The notes under the pieces were generated by a model, which searched no databases, had not been told where the DNA came from, and was given only the letters and a program-made list of their open reading frames with translations. This document shows positions 26,850 to 36,783 of a stretch of 64,000 nt of DNA, piece by piece (position 1 is the stretch's first letter; every line of letters starts with the position of its first letter). The position numbers and the translations under genes are program-made. The stretch is taken from the NCBI RefSeq assembly GCF_003412465.1, contig NZ_QTJV01000001.1, positions 620,001-684,000 of the forward strand, read 5' to 3'. The DNA is from Chitinophaga silvisoli (GTDB taxonomy: Bacteria; Bacteroidota; Bacteroidia; Chitinophagales; Chitinophagaceae).

Positions 26850-29426
26850 ATGGAAAAACTGTTAGACTTGTTAAAGTCTTTCGCAGGCTTTTTGTTTTAT
26901 CATTACAAAGGATTGTATAATGAACTGAACAAAGCCCGGAATCATGTGCCCCTGCGGTATATGATTAGCGACTTTGTAAGTGTGCTCCGCAGCTGTGGTA
27001 TGTTCGTCACCCTGCATATTGTAGCCTTACTGGTATTTACCGTATTGCCACAGGGCAGGGATGTATTGCTGATAGTCGTGGAAGAAATTGCCGTCCAGCA
27101 TCATGTAGGTAATCTGCTTTGGTTGCTGGGCGGTGCTTTTATATGGAGTGTGGTATCGGAATATGGAAGCAGGTATGCCATCTATGTAACAGACCACTCC
27201 GGCAAAAGCCTCTCTGACGAAAGAGTACAATGGCGAAAAGCTGTGCAGAAAACCATTGCGCAGACTTCCCTGCTCATGCCTTATTTCATCCTGCTCTTAG
27301 GTTTCGTCATCAATTACATCGGTGAAAATACACTCACTGCCAATCAGCGCAACTGGGGCTTTGGCATCCCAATGGGTTGCATGCTGTTGTTAGTGAACCT
27401 GGTAGCAAGAGCCTATTTCCTGGATGATAAAAAAGAAGGTCCGGATGAGATCATTATGGATCCAAAATCAGGTGAACTGGTGTCTAAAAAGCCATCGGGA
27501 ATAATGTCTTTCATGCGCCTGCCCAAACAGGAAATGGAATGGTGCAATAAGCTGATCGGCATTTATAATGACTATGTGTTTCAGTTGCGCAAGCCATCTA
27601 ATTTCTCTGACAATATCAACGGGCGGTATGAAGATTTTACGGAGCAGTTTTTAAATCTGTCGCGGGCAGAGCAAAGCGAATTTCTGAAGGACCCGGGTAA
27701 AATGCCCCCTGAGACTATTGTACCCGCTTCGTTTGTACCATTTCCTACAGGTCTGATACAGGATGATAAACCAGATTCGATGTACAGATGGATCTACCGG
27801 ATTCCATTGAAGTTTTATAAGCAACTACATCTTCAATTGAAGATTATCGCGCTCACCAGTCTCAGTATTTTCTTCATCGTAAGTGTACTGCCTATCCGGT
27901 ATTATGAAAAGATTGGAGCTCCCGGTCTTGTCATCTTTGCATTTGCCTGCTGGATCGGTATTTATATCGGTTTGCTGTACGTGGATTATGCCTTGTTGCG
28001 AAGGAAACCTTTCTCATTGCGCATTACTTTGGTAGTCGTATTGATCTTTTCATCACTGCTGAATAATGATCATCCAGTACGCTATGACAGCGAAAGTAAT
28101 TATGACCGCAGGCCATTGATGTCCTCACATTTTGATAATTGGTTTGAGCAATATAAAGCTGAAGGTGATCACCGGTATTTCTTTAGTTGGGTAAGAGATA
28201 CAGCAGGACGGCCCATTCCTAAATATCCTGTGGTGTTTGTGTGTGCAGAAGGGGGCGCTTTAAGAACGGGGGCCTTTACTTCACTGATGCTGAGTTTTCT
28301 GCAGGAAAGCCTGGCGAATGCGCAGGATTCTGTTTATAAAAAATTACATCCTGACACTTTAAAAGGGGCCGATATTATTCAGCCGGTGGTGAGTCATCCC
28401 TTCAACTTCAAGCGTGCGATTTATGCTTATTCAGGTGTCTCCGGCGGAAGCCTGGGTATTGCATTTTTTAATGCCATGGCTTACCTCACACCAGATAGTT
28501 TACACAAAGTAGATTCGCTGACGAATATGACGGATCTGTTTTTCCAGCAGGACTATCTTTCTCCTGTAATTGGAAAGATGTTTTATGGTGATCTGATCAA
28601 TCTGTTTTTACCATTCCAAATACCTGTTTTTGACAGGGCGGCAGCATTGGAAAAAGGCTGGGAGAGTGGCTATAGAAGAGTCGTAACCCCCGATGCGAGT
28701 AATATCTTTTCCGATAATTTCCAGAAATTATATTCCTCCAGAAACACATTGCCTGCCTTATTTATTAACACTACAGAAGTAGAAACAGGACTGCAATGCT
28801 GGATGACGAATGTTCGGCCTGACAGTACGATGCTCTTATCACAGCGAAGAGATCTTTTTAATAAAAAAATACGCGGAGGTATCCGTTACAGTACGGTCGT
28901 AAATTTCAGTACACGTTTCCCACTGTTCTCTCCCGGCGGAAATTTAAAGCAGGATGATGAGACCAAATACCACTATGTAGATGGTGGATATGTGGAAAAC
29001 ACTGGCACTGCTACCATGCTGGAAATATTGCAGACATTGAAATTAAAATCCAAAGCATTCAGAAATGGCGAAGTAGTGCCATTTGTATTTGTGCTCAACT
29101 TCAGTGATTCGAGAGAGGCGGATACCAAGAACCTGAGTTTTGGTAATGAGCTGAGTGAAATCCTGGCAGGTATTTACGATACCCGTGCGGGGCGCTCAGC
29201 GATGGCGATGGATGAGTTGCGTCATTATACAGAGGATGAACTGCATGGAAAAGTCATTCAGCTTTGTATTGGGAAGTCAGGTAGCCAGGTGCCATTGAAC
29301 TGGGTATTATCCACAAATAGTCTGAATAACCTGAAGATGGATATCAAAGATAAATGGGAACACCGTGAGTTCAATGACCTGCGTAACCTTTATATCCTGA
29401 GTAAGGATGTGAAGTGGGATTATTAA
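26850..29426 (+). CDS. membrane-anchored patatin-like phospholipase
   Basis: 858 residues. The N-terminal 400 residues hold about seven membrane segments (roughly 50-68, 85-103, 135-160, 170-190, 327-347, 357-378, 388-402). The C-terminal half is a patatin-type lipid acyl hydrolase with the oxyanion loop EGGALR (about 465), the nucleophile elbow GVSGG (Ser about 531) and the catalytic Asp in VDGGYVENTG (about 711). The Ser-Asp dyad is intact, so it should be active on acyl lipids. It follows the amidase after 25 bp and is the third gene of the cassette. Its stop overlaps that of the convergent helical-repeat gene by 4 bp. Such large membrane-fused patatins are uncommon. Confidence 0.82.
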   Translation: MEKLLDLLKSFAGFLFYHYKGLYNELNKARNHVPLRYMISDFVSVLRSCGMFVTLHIVALLVFTVLPQGRDVLLIVVEEIAVQHHVGNLLWLLGGAFIWSVVSEYGSRYAIYVTDHSGKSLSDERVQWRKAVQKTIAQTSLLMPYFILLLGFVINYIGENTLTANQRNWGFGIPMGCMLLLVNLVARAYFLDDKKEGPDEIIMDPKSGELVSKKPSGIMSFMRLPKQEMEWCNKLIGIYNDYVFQLRKPSNFSDNINGRYEDFTEQFLNLSRAEQSEFLKDPGKMPPETIVPASFVPFPTGLIQDDKPDSMYRWIYRIPLKFYKQLHLQLKIIALTSLSIFFIVSVLPIRYYEKIGAPGLVIFAFACWIGIYIGLLYVDYALLRRKPFSLRITLVVVLIFSSLLNNDHPVRYDSESNYDRRPLMSSHFDNWFEQYKAEGDHRYFFSWVRDTAGRPIPKYPVVFVCAEGGALRTGAFTSLMLSFLQESLANAQDSVYKKLHPDTLKGADIIQPVVSHPFNFKRAIYAYSGVSGGSLGIAFFNAMAYLTPDSLHKVDSLTNMTDLFFQQDYLSPVIGKMFYGDLINLFLPFQIPVFDRAAALEKGWESGYRRVVTPDASNIFSDNFQKLYSSRNTLPALFINTTEVETGLQCWMTNVRPDSTMLLSQRRDLFNKKIRGGIRYSTVVNFSTRFPLFSPGGNLKQDDETKYHYVDGGYVENTGTATMLEILQTLKLKSKAFRNGEVVPFVFVLNFSDSREADTKNLSFGNELSEILAGIYDTRAGRSAMAMDELRHYTEDELHGKVIQLCIGKSGSQVPLNWVLSTNSLNNLKMDIKDKWEHREFNDLRNLYILSKDVKWDY

Positions 29427-30976
29427 ATTCTTTTTTCTCTCTTTACAAATTTCCTTCTGATCACGTCCTGTACAGGGATACCTTCGATCTTGCTCTCCAG
29501 CCAGGAGATGATATCCAGGTACAGGAATGATCTTCTTTCGTAAGGGTTCTGCGATAGCTGTACAAGTTTCTCTTTCAGGTTAGCAAATGCACTTTTCAAT
29601 GCCTTCGGATTCGCATAAATATTCTTACGAAGGAACTTTAATATTTCTTCCATCATTTGCCCAAGGTCTTTGTTCTTGGCAATGAAGTGATATACTGACT
29701 TAATCAGGTATTCTACGAGACTATAATTCTCCAGTTCATAGTGAGCAATGAGGTGCAGGATGCGTGCAAAACACTGTATATCTGCCCGGAGATTGCCAAT
29801 ACGCAGGTGAATGATTTTATTCAGGTATACAATCGCCTTGTTGTTATCTCCACTTCCAAAGTACAGACAGGCGATCTTATAATAAAAGAGTAAAACCCTG
29901 TGCTGGTCTACCTTGAGCTGGTGTTCAGCAATCTCCGCTTCCAGCTGGGGGATGATCACCAGTCCTTCACTGAATGTTCCTTCCAGAAAATATCTGTTAA
30001 TCCGTGCCGTATACAGATACACAAATGCTGTGGTTTTGGTATTCTCATTGAAGGTTTCATTGTTGTCCGCAATGAATGTTTCCAATGTACCCAGATCACG
30101 GATAAACTTCACATGGTTACTGGTATAGAACTGTGCTGTGAGCAGGTTGTGCATGGCCTTGATGTACAGTTCTACGTCCGTCTTCTGCAGGGATGGATAC
30201 AGGGTAAAGAGGTCTACCCATTTACGTGTATACCGGTAAAACATCACAAAGTCCTGCAGGATATAGTAATACCAGCTATAGGCCTGGTAAAGATGGATCT
30301 TTTCGTAAAAACTCATATCCTGGTGACAATTGGCAGGCAGTTCTTTTTCGAAGAACAATTTGACCATATTGGCATCCCGCTCATCCCGGGCATGGCCCAG
30401 TTTGAGGTAGAGTCCGTACATGCGGAGGGAGAGGGTAGAAAGTTTGCTGATATTGCTCAGTTTCTGCTCTATCACCCGGCTTTCTTCGCTCAGTTCATCG
30501 GCCCTGTTTTCCAGGCTGCGGGTAATATGCCTGCTTTCTATAAGTTTCTCAAATTCAATGATTTCGTAACTTAGCATTACTTCTTCCTGCTCTATGGCCA
30601 TAGCTTTGGCTTTAGAAAGAAGCTTCAGGCTCTGGTTATAAAGTCCTTTGCTGTAGAGTACGCGGGCGTAATCCAGTTGTTCCCGCAGGTCTATCAGTGG
30701 GTCTTTTTGTTTGTAGAGCAGGCGGAGTGTGGTCAGCAACTGCTTGTACAGGTGAGCTTTCACGTTGCTCAGCTGTTGCTTTTTGATAGCGGGTATTTTC
30801 TTCAGGATCTGTTCTTCATCGTATTCTTTCAGTTTGTCCAGTGTGTTAAAAAGCTGAATGAATAAAACGTCTTCCTTAGAGTTATTTTTGTTAAAAGCAA
30901 GCTGGAAATTCCGTTTTTCTGCTTTGGTGAGCGTTTTTATCAGTATAAAGAGCGCATCATGCTGACTGTTGGACAT
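29423..30976 (-). CDS. helical-repeat protein, function unknown
   Basis: 517 residues without signal peptide or membrane segment. The whole chain is alpha-helical with about ten 34-40-residue TPR-like units (for example YARVLYSKGLYNQSLKLLSK, about residues 107-126, and YFGSGDNNKAIVYLNKIIHL, about 370-390). It starts with a basic segment (TLTKAEKRNFQLAFNKNN) and ends in KFVKREKRI. It is a member of a Bacteroidota group annotated only as hypothetical. Its gene is divergent from the leucine operon and ends tail to tail with the patatin gene. Confidence 0.72.
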   Translation of the reverse strand: MSNSQHDALFILIKTLTKAEKRNFQLAFNKNNSKEDVLFIQLFNTLDKLKEYDEEQILKKIPAIKKQQLSNVKAHLYKQLLTTLRLLYKQKDPLIDLREQLDYARVLYSKGLYNQSLKLLSKAKAMAIEQEEVMLSYEIIEFEKLIESRHITRSLENRADELSEESRVIEQKLSNISKLSTLSLRMYGLYLKLGHARDERDANMVKLFFEKELPANCHQDMSFYEKIHLYQAYSWYYYILQDFVMFYRYTRKWVDLFTLYPSLQKTDVELYIKAMHNLLTAQFYTSNHVKFIRDLGTLETFIADNNETFNENTKTTAFVYLYTARINRYFLEGTFSEGLVIIPQLEAEIAEHQLKVDQHRVLLFYYKIACLYFGSGDNNKAIVYLNKIIHLRIGNLRADIQCFARILHLIAHYELENYSLVEYLIKSVYHFIAKNKDLGQMMEEILKFLRKNIYANPKALKSAFANLKEKLVQLSQNPYERRSFLYLDIISWLESKIEGIPVQDVIRRKFVKREKRI

Positions 30977-31087
30977 CGTTTATAATATGTTATAATTGAC
31001 TGACAATCAAACCACTAGTTCTCGTCAGGCTATGTTATATATCGTAATTAAAGCAAATTTAGCTATATGGTAATTAAGGTTTGCTAT

Positions 31088-31095
31088 TAGATTTG
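31088..31095 (+). promoter_or_regulatory. candidate -7 box for the leucine operon
   Basis: TAGATTTG, an exact TAnnTTTG match, 122 bases before the leuC start. The resulting leader of about 115 nt shows no leucine-rich leader peptide and no T-box. Confidence 0.35.
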
Positions 31096-31217
31096 AAGTT
31101 ACAAACAAACAGGGAAGCACAAAATTAATGATTTCGCCTGGCTTGCACGAAGTAAAGTATGATACAAAATTTTATGTAACAAATTTGTGCAACAGGCTCA
31201 TAAAAAGTAATTACGGA

Positions 31218-32615
31218 ATGGGAAAAACATTAGTTGACAAGATCTGGGACAATCATATCGTGGTAAGCAAGCCTGGATTTCCGGATGTAGTGTACATCAA
31301 CACACATTTTATCCACGAAGTTACCAGTCCACAGGCATTTGACGGATTGCGCAAAAGGGGCATTCCGGTATTCCGTACCGGCAAGACCCGTGCTACTGCG
31401 GACCACAACGTACCTACCATGGATCAGCACCTGCCTATCAAGGAAGCGCTGAGCCGTAAGCAGGTAGAAATGCTGACACAGAACACAGCAGAGTTTGGCG
31501 TAGAACTGTACGGTCTGGGCCATCCTTACCAGGGTATTGTTCACGTAATCGGCCCCGAGCTGGGTATCACCCTGCCAGGTATGACCATTGTGTGTGGTGA
31601 TAGCCATACCAGCACTCACGGTGCCTTTGGTGCTATCGCTTTCGGTATTGGTACTTCCGAAGTGGAAATGGTGCTGGCAACCCAGTGTCTGCTCCAATAC
31701 CGTCCAAAACGAATGAAAATTGAGGTAAATGGTCAGCTGAAAAAAGGAGTGGTATCCAAGGATATCATCCTGTACATCATCTCCAAAATCTCTGCATCCG
31801 GTGCTACCGGCTACTTTGTGGAGTTTGCCGGTGAGGCGATCCGCAGCCTGAGCATGGAAGCCCGTATGACCATCTGTAACATGAGTATCGAGATGGGGGC
31901 ACGTGGAGGTTTGATTGCTCCTGACCAGACTACTTTCGACTATATCAAGGGCCGCGAGTTTGCGCCAAAAGGTGCAGACTGGGATAAAGCCCTGGCTTAT
32001 TGGCAGACACTGTACTCCGATGCTGATGCTGAGTTTGACTCCGTTATCACCTTCGATGCTGCAGATATCGAACCAATGATCACTTACGGTACCAACCCGG
32101 GTATGGGTATTGGTGTAACCCAGCACATTCCATCCCTGGAACAGCTGGATGAGAAAGAAAAACCTTCCTTCAAAAAATCGCTGGATTATATGGGCCTCGA
32201 GGCTGGCAGCGGGCTGCTGGGCAAAAAGGTGGACTATGTATTCATCGGTAGCTGTACCAACAGCCGCATCGAAGACCTGCGTATGGTGGCTGAATTTGTA
32301 AAAGGTAAGCATAAGGCAGATGATGTAGTGGTTTGGATCGTACCAGGTTCCAAACAGGTAGAAGCGCAGGCGAAGAAAGAAGGTATCGACAAGGTATTTG
32401 AAGCTGCCGGTTTCCAGCTGCGTGAACCAGGGTGTTCTGCATGTCTGGGTATGAACGAAGATAAAGTTCCTGCCGGCATGTATTGCATCTCTACCTCCAA
32501 CCGCAACTTTGAAGGCCGTCAGGGCCCCAATGCCCGCACCTTCCTGGCCAGCCCACTGTCAGCAGCAGCTGCAGCGATCACTGGTAAAGTAACAGATGTA
32601 AGAGAACTCGTATAA
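31218..32615 (+). CDS. leuC: 3-isopropylmalate dehydratase, large subunit
   Basis: Forms with LeuD the iron-sulfur isomerase that converts 2-isopropylmalate to 3-isopropylmalate. The start is set at the ATG giving [15 protein letters not shown], the usual LeuC N-terminus; a longer frame from 31128 exists but its extra 30 residues have no family counterpart. Cluster cysteines are in GSCTNSR and [10 protein letters not shown]. The length (465 residues) is normal. It is the first gene of an operon with a methyltransferase gene 10 bp behind it. Confidence 0.96.
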   Translation: MGKTLVDKIWDNHIVVSKPGFPDVVYINTHFIHEVTSPQAFDGLRKRGIPVFRTGKTRATADHNVPTMDQHLPIKEALSRKQVEMLTQNTAEFGVELYGLGHPYQGIVHVIGPELGITLPGMTIVCGDSHTSTHGAFGAIAFGIGTSEVEMVLATQCLLQYRPKRMKIEVNGQLKKGVVSKDIILYIISKISASGATGYFVEFAGEAIRSLSMEARMTICNMSIEMGARGGLIAPDQTTFDYIKGREFAPKGADWDKALAYWQTLYSDADAEFDSVITFDAADIEPMITYGTNPGMGIGVTQHIPSLEQLDEKEKPSFKKSLDYMGLEAGSGLLGKKVDYVFIGSCTNSRIEDLRMVAEFVKGKHKADDVVVWIVPGSKQVEAQAKKEGIDKVFEAAGFQLREPGCSACLGMNEDKVPAGMYCISTSNRNFEGRQGPNARTFLASPLSAAAAAITGKVTDVRELV

Positions 32616-32625
32616 AAGTATTATC

Positions 32626-33384
32626 ATGGCCTGGAACGCGGATTTATATAAAGAGAAGCACGCTTTTGTATTCAACTATGGCAACAGCGTAGTAGAATGG
32701 CTGCAGCCCAAAGCAGGGGAGAGCATTCTCGACCTGGGTTGTGGTACAGGCGAACTCACTGCTCAGATTGCTGAGAGTGGGGCTAAGGTAAAAGGGATAG
32801 ATGCATCCGCCAGTATGATTGCCAGTGCAAAAAGTCATTTTCCGGCTATTGATTTTGAAGTAGCAGATGGTACTACTTTTTCCCTGAACCAGACTTTCGA
32901 TGCGGTATTTTCCAATGCAACCCTGCACTGGATCCGCCAGAAAGAAAAAGTGTTGGACAGGATCTGGCATCACCTGAAGCCCGGTGGCAGACTGGTATTG
33001 GAGATGGGAGGAAAAGGCAATGTAGGCGATATTACAGGTGCACTGAGTAAAGCGATGGAAGAAAAGGGATATGAATTTAAACCTTTTTGGTATTTTCCAT
33101 CCCCCGGTGAATATACTTCCCTGCTGGAAGAATATGGTTTCCGGGTAAACCAGCTGAACTACTTTGACCGTGAAACTGAGCTGGCTGATCCGGAGAATGG
33201 GATCGTAGAATGGCTGCAGATGTTTGGGGCACACTACCTCGAAGCAATACCTGAAGCAGACAGACTGCCTATTCTTAAAACAGCACAGGAAAGCCTGCGT
33301 GCCACCAACTTCCGCGATGGCAAATGGTATACTAAGTATGTAAGGTTGCGCGTGAAAGCAGAGAAAATTGCAGACGCACAATAA
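32626..33384 (+). CDS. SAM-dependent methyltransferase, trans-aconitate methyltransferase-like
   Basis: 252 residues, class I methyltransferase fold with motif I ILDLGCGTGELTAQIAE (about residues 24-40) and an acidic SAM loop GIDASASMI. The start (MAWNADLY), the DAVFSNATLHWI segment and the length equal to Escherichia coli Tam make a Tam-like enzyme the nearest guess; Tam methylates trans-aconitate and the yeast counterpart Tmt1 methylates 3-isopropylmalate. It sits between leuC and leuD, 10 bp after leuC and 48 bp before leuD, so it is expressed with the leucine genes. The substrate is inferred from context. Confidence 0.8.
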   Translation: MAWNADLYKEKHAFVFNYGNSVVEWLQPKAGESILDLGCGTGELTAQIAESGAKVKGIDASASMIASAKSHFPAIDFEVADGTTFSLNQTFDAVFSNATLHWIRQKEKVLDRIWHHLKPGGRLVLEMGGKGNVGDITGALSKAMEEKGYEFKPFWYFPSPGEYTSLLEEYGFRVNQLNYFDRETELADPENGIVEWLQMFGAHYLEAIPEADRLPILKTAQESLRATNFRDGKWYTKYVRLRVKAEKIADAQ

Positions 33385-33432
33385 TTTGTAAAACACGTAA
33401 ATTTAAAGTCCTCTTTACGGAGGCGAAATATA

Positions 33433-34032
33433 ATGAGTAAGAATTTTCAACAGTTGGAATCTACAGCAGTTCCTATTCCAATCGAAAACATTGATACTGA
33501 CCAGATCATTCCGGCGCGCTTCCTGAAAGCGACTACCCGTGACGGTTTCGGGGAAAATCTGTTTCGCGACTGGCGCTTTGATGGCGACAACAAACCCAAA
33601 GCAGACTTCGTACTGAACAATCCTACTTACAGTGGGCAGGTACTGGTAGCTGGTAAGAACTTTGGTTGTGGTTCCAGCCGTGAGCACGCTGCATGGGCGA
33701 TTGCTGACTATGGTTTCAAAGTAGTGATCAGCAGTTTCTTTGCTGATATCTTTAAGAACAATGCACTGAACAACTTCATCCTGCCAATCCAGGTAACTGA
33801 TGCATTCCTCGACAAGATCTTCTCCGCAATAGAAAAGGATGCTAATGCGAAACTGGCTGTAGACCTGGAAAAACAGACCCTGAAGATCGTATCTACAGGT
33901 GAAGAAACCTCCTTCGACATCAATCCATACAAGAAAGCATGCCTGATTAATGGCTATGATGATATTGACTACCTGTTAAGCCTGCGTAAGGATATTGAAG
34001 CTTACGAAGCCACCCGGGAGTTTAATTTTTAA
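33433..34032 (+). CDS. leuD: 3-isopropylmalate dehydratase, small subunit
   Basis: 199 residues, swivelling subunit of isopropylmalate isomerase. The substrate-binding loop [10 protein letters not shown] (about residues 77-86) and the start [12 protein letters not shown] are the family signatures. It is separated from leuC by the methyltransferase gene, an unusual arrangement since leuC and leuD are generally adjacent. Confidence 0.96.
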   Translation: MSKNFQQLESTAVPIPIENIDTDQIIPARFLKATTRDGFGENLFRDWRFDGDNKPKADFVLNNPTYSGQVLVAGKNFGCGSSREHAAWAIADYGFKVVISSFFADIFKNNALNNFILPIQVTDAFLDKIFSAIEKDANAKLAVDLEKQTLKIVSTGEETSFDINPYKKACLINGYDDIDYLLSLRKDIEAYEATREFNF

Positions 34033-34061
34033 CTTTTCGCTTTAACTCAACTAAACATTAA

Positions 34062-35141
34062 ATGGGCGTAGACAAAAAAATACTGGTAATTCCGGGTGAT
34101 GGTATCGGACAAGAAGTGACTACCTGGGGAAGGAAAGTGCTGGAAACAATAGCAACTAACTACAAGCACAACTTTACGTTTGAAGAAGGCATCATGGGAC
34201 ACGTAGCTATCGAAGCTACCGGCAACCCCCTGCCAGATGAAACACTGGATAAAGCACGCAAGAGTGATGCTATCCTTTTTGGCGCTATCGGACATGCCAA
34301 ATATGACAATGATCCTACGCTGAAGGTACGTCCAGAACAGGGTTTACTGAAGATCCGTAAGGAACTGGGATTGTATGCAAACCTGCGTCCTATTAAGTTG
34401 TTTGATGAGCTGCTGGAAGCTTCCAGCATCAAGCCTGAAATCCTGCGTGGAGCAGATATCCTGTTCTTCCGCGAGCTGACCGGTGATGTTTACTTTGGTG
34501 AAAAGAAACGTACAGAAGACCGCAACACTGCTTCTGACCTGATGATCTATCATAAGTATGAAGTAGAACGCATTGCCCGCAAAGCATTTGAAGCAGCGCG
34601 CACCCGTCGTAAAAAACTGTGCTCTGTGGATAAAGCGAATGTACTGGAAGCAAGCCGTCTGTGGCGCGAAGTAGTACAGGCACTGGAAAAAGAATATACT
34701 GATGTAGAGGTAGAACATATGTTCATCGATAACGCTGCTATGCAATTGGTGAAGGATCCTAAGCGTTTCGACGTAGTGGTAACCGGCAACCTGTTTGGCG
34801 ATATCCTGACAGATGAAGCTTCCCAGATCGCTGGTTCTATGGGTATGCTGGCTTCTGCTTCTGTAGGTGACAGCGTTGGCTTCTATGAGCCTATCCATGG
34901 TTCTGCACATGACATTGCAGGTAAAGGTATTGCCAACCCGCTGGCTTCTATCCTGTCTGCAGCATTGATGCTGGACATTTCTTTTGGTCTGAAAAATGAG
35001 TCTCTGCGTGTGATTAAGGCAGTGGAAGCTACCTTGAAACAAGGCTTCCGTACAATGGATATTGCTAACAAGCATACAGAAAACCATCTGGTGATGGGTA
35101 CTGATGCGATGGGTGCCAAAGTACTGGAAAACTTAAGCTAA
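34062..35141 (+). CDS. leuB: 3-isopropylmalate dehydrogenase
   Basis: Oxidative decarboxylation of 3-isopropylmalate to 2-ketoisocaproate with NAD. 359 residues. The start LVIPGDGIGQEV, the YFGEKKRTEDRNTASDLMIY loop, metal-site VTGNLFGDILTDEAS and nucleotide-site GSAHDIAGKGIANP are all present. Gene spacing of 29 bp to leuD and 31 bp to leuA supports one operon. Confidence 0.97.
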   Translation: MGVDKKILVIPGDGIGQEVTTWGRKVLETIATNYKHNFTFEEGIMGHVAIEATGNPLPDETLDKARKSDAILFGAIGHAKYDNDPTLKVRPEQGLLKIRKELGLYANLRPIKLFDELLEASSIKPEILRGADILFFRELTGDVYFGEKKRTEDRNTASDLMIYHKYEVERIARKAFEAARTRRKKLCSVDKANVLEASRLWREVVQALEKEYTDVEVEHMFIDNAAMQLVKDPKRFDVVVTGNLFGDILTDEASQIAGSMGMLASASVGDSVGFYEPIHGSAHDIAGKGIANPLASILSAALMLDISFGLKNESLRVIKAVEATLKQGFRTMDIANKHTENHLVMGTDAMGAKVLENLS

Positions 35142-35172
35142 TTTTTAAAAAACAATAACAAATCAACATAAG

Positions 35173-36684
35173 ATGAGCGATAAAAATCGTGTATACGTCT
35201 TCGATACTACTCTCCGCGATGGTGAACAGGTGCCAGGCTGTCAGCTGACCACAGTTGAAAAGATCACTATAGCCAAGGAGCTGGAAGCGCTGGGAGTAGA
35301 TGTTATTGAAGCCGGTTTCCCAATATCGAGCCCCGGCGATTTCCAGAGCGTAGTAGAAATATCGAAAGCTGTGAGTGAGCCGGTGATCTGTGCACTGACC
35401 CGTGCGAACACTATGGATATTGATGCTGCTGCCGAAGCCCTGCGTTTTGCAAAGCGTAAGCGTATTCATACAGGTATCGGTTCTTCCGATATGCACATTA
35501 AATATAAATTCAACAGTACCCGCGAAGAGATCCTGAAGCGTGCTGCTGATGCAGTAAAATATGCACGTAAATTCGTTGACGATGTAGAATTTTATGCAGA
35601 AGATGCAGGTCGTGCAGACAATGCATACCTCGCGCAGATGATCGAAGCGGTGATCGCTGCAGGTGCGACTGTTGTAAACATTCCTGATACGAATGGTTAT
35701 TGTCTGCCTGACCAGTATGGCGCGAAGATCAAGTACCTGATGGATCATGTGTCAAACATTGATAAAGCAATTATCTCTGTACATTGTCACAATGACCTGG
35801 GTATGGCTACTGCCAACTCAATCGCAGGTGTGATCAACGGTGCACGCCAGGTAGAATGTACGATCAATGGTATTGGTGAGCGTGCAGGTAATACTTCCCT
35901 GGAAGAAGTAGCCATGATCCTGAAAACACACCATGCGCTGGGGTATCATACAGGCATTCAGTCTAAGAAACTGTATCATCTGAGCAACATGGTTGAAACT
36001 ATGATGCGTATGCCGGTGCAGCCGAATAAGGCGATCATTGGCCGCAATGCATTTGCACATAGTTCCGGTATCCACCAGGATGGTGTGCTGAAGCATCGTG
36101 AAAACTATGAGATCCTGAATCCGGAGGATGTAGGTATCGAGTCCAATGCTATTATCCTGACTGCACGTAGTGGCCGTCATGCCCTGAAGCACCACCTGGA
36201 GCGCCTGGGTTATAAGCTGGATAAAGTAAATCTGGATGAGGTGTATCAGCGCTTCCTCGTCATGGCAGACAGCAAGAAAGAGATTTCTGATGCAGATCTG
36301 CTGGAACTGATGGGGAATGGCAATGATCAGAATTATACAGATGATAAGGCGATTAAGGTGACCTTGTTGCAGGTAGTATGTGGCGATCCGCTGCGCCCTA
36401 TGGCGACAGTGAAGCTGAAGATCAATGGTGAGGAGAAGGAAGCCAGTTCTGCTGGTAATGGTCCGGTAGATGCGGCTATCAATGCGATCCATGAGATCAT
36501 CAAAGATCAGATAGATATTGATGAGTTTAATATTCAGTCAATGAGAGGGGGTAGTAAGGATGTGAGTAAGGTAAATATGAGGGTGAAACATAATGGTCAG
36601 AGCTACTATGGATATGGTACTTCGACTGATATTGTGAATGCTTCTATGCATGCTTATGTGGATGCGCTGAATAAAATATACTAA
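35173..36684 (+). CDS. leuA: 2-isopropylmalate synthase
   Basis: Condenses acetyl-CoA with 2-ketoisovalerate, first committed step of leucine synthesis. 503 residues: catalytic TIM barrel with [15 protein letters not shown] (about residues 9-23), metal-binding [12 protein letters not shown] (about 203), and a C-terminal leucine-sensing domain (about 385-503: [20 protein letters not shown]). The regulatory domain suggests feedback inhibition by leucine. The last gene of the operon, so the pathway's first enzyme is encoded last. Followed by two strong hairpins. Confidence 0.96.
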   Translation: MSDKNRVYVFDTTLRDGEQVPGCQLTTVEKITIAKELEALGVDVIEAGFPISSPGDFQSVVEISKAVSEPVICALTRANTMDIDAAAEALRFAKRKRIHTGIGSSDMHIKYKFNSTREEILKRAADAVKYARKFVDDVEFYAEDAGRADNAYLAQMIEAVIAAGATVVNIPDTNGYCLPDQYGAKIKYLMDHVSNIDKAIISVHCHNDLGMATANSIAGVINGARQVECTINGIGERAGNTSLEEVAMILKTHHALGYHTGIQSKKLYHLSNMVETMMRMPVQPNKAIIGRNAFAHSSGIHQDGVLKHRENYEILNPEDVGIESNAIILTARSGRHALKHHLERLGYKLDKVNLDEVYQRFLVMADSKKEISDADLLELMGNGNDQNYTDDKAIKVTLLQVVCGDPLRPMATVKLKINGEEKEASSAGNGPVDAAINAIHEIIKDQIDIDEFNIQSMRGGSKDVSKVNMRVKHNGQSYYGYGTSTDIVNASMHAYVDALNKIY

Positions 36685-36691
36685 ACCCGTT

Positions 36692-36734
36692 TGCAAGTTT
36701 CTACGCTCAGCTCTGCTGAGCGTAGAAACTTGCA
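36692..36734 (+). terminator. 20-bp perfect hairpin after leuA
   Basis: Arms 36692-36711 and 36715-36734 pair perfectly (core TTTCTACGCTCAGC) with a 3-base TCT loop. It has no T tract of its own and is followed within 6 bases by a second hairpin, so it may stabilise the 3' end rather than terminate. Confidence 0.7.
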
Positions 36735-36739
36735 GGGCC

Positions 36740-36783
36740 AAAAACTATAAAAGGTTTGCGAAAGCAAACCTTTTATAGTTTTT
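36740..36783. terminator. bidirectional terminator between leuA and the dipeptidase gene
   Basis: Arms 36740-36759 and 36764-36783 form a perfect 20-bp stem with a GAAA tetraloop and A/T runs at both ends. It overlaps the last codons and the stop of the minus-strand dipeptidase gene. Confidence 0.85.

Noticed and set aside
31128..31217. In-frame extension of leuC by 30 residues, or a leader peptide
   Set aside because: The extra residues have no LeuC counterpart and no run of leucines; the ATG at 31218 gives the normal N-terminus.
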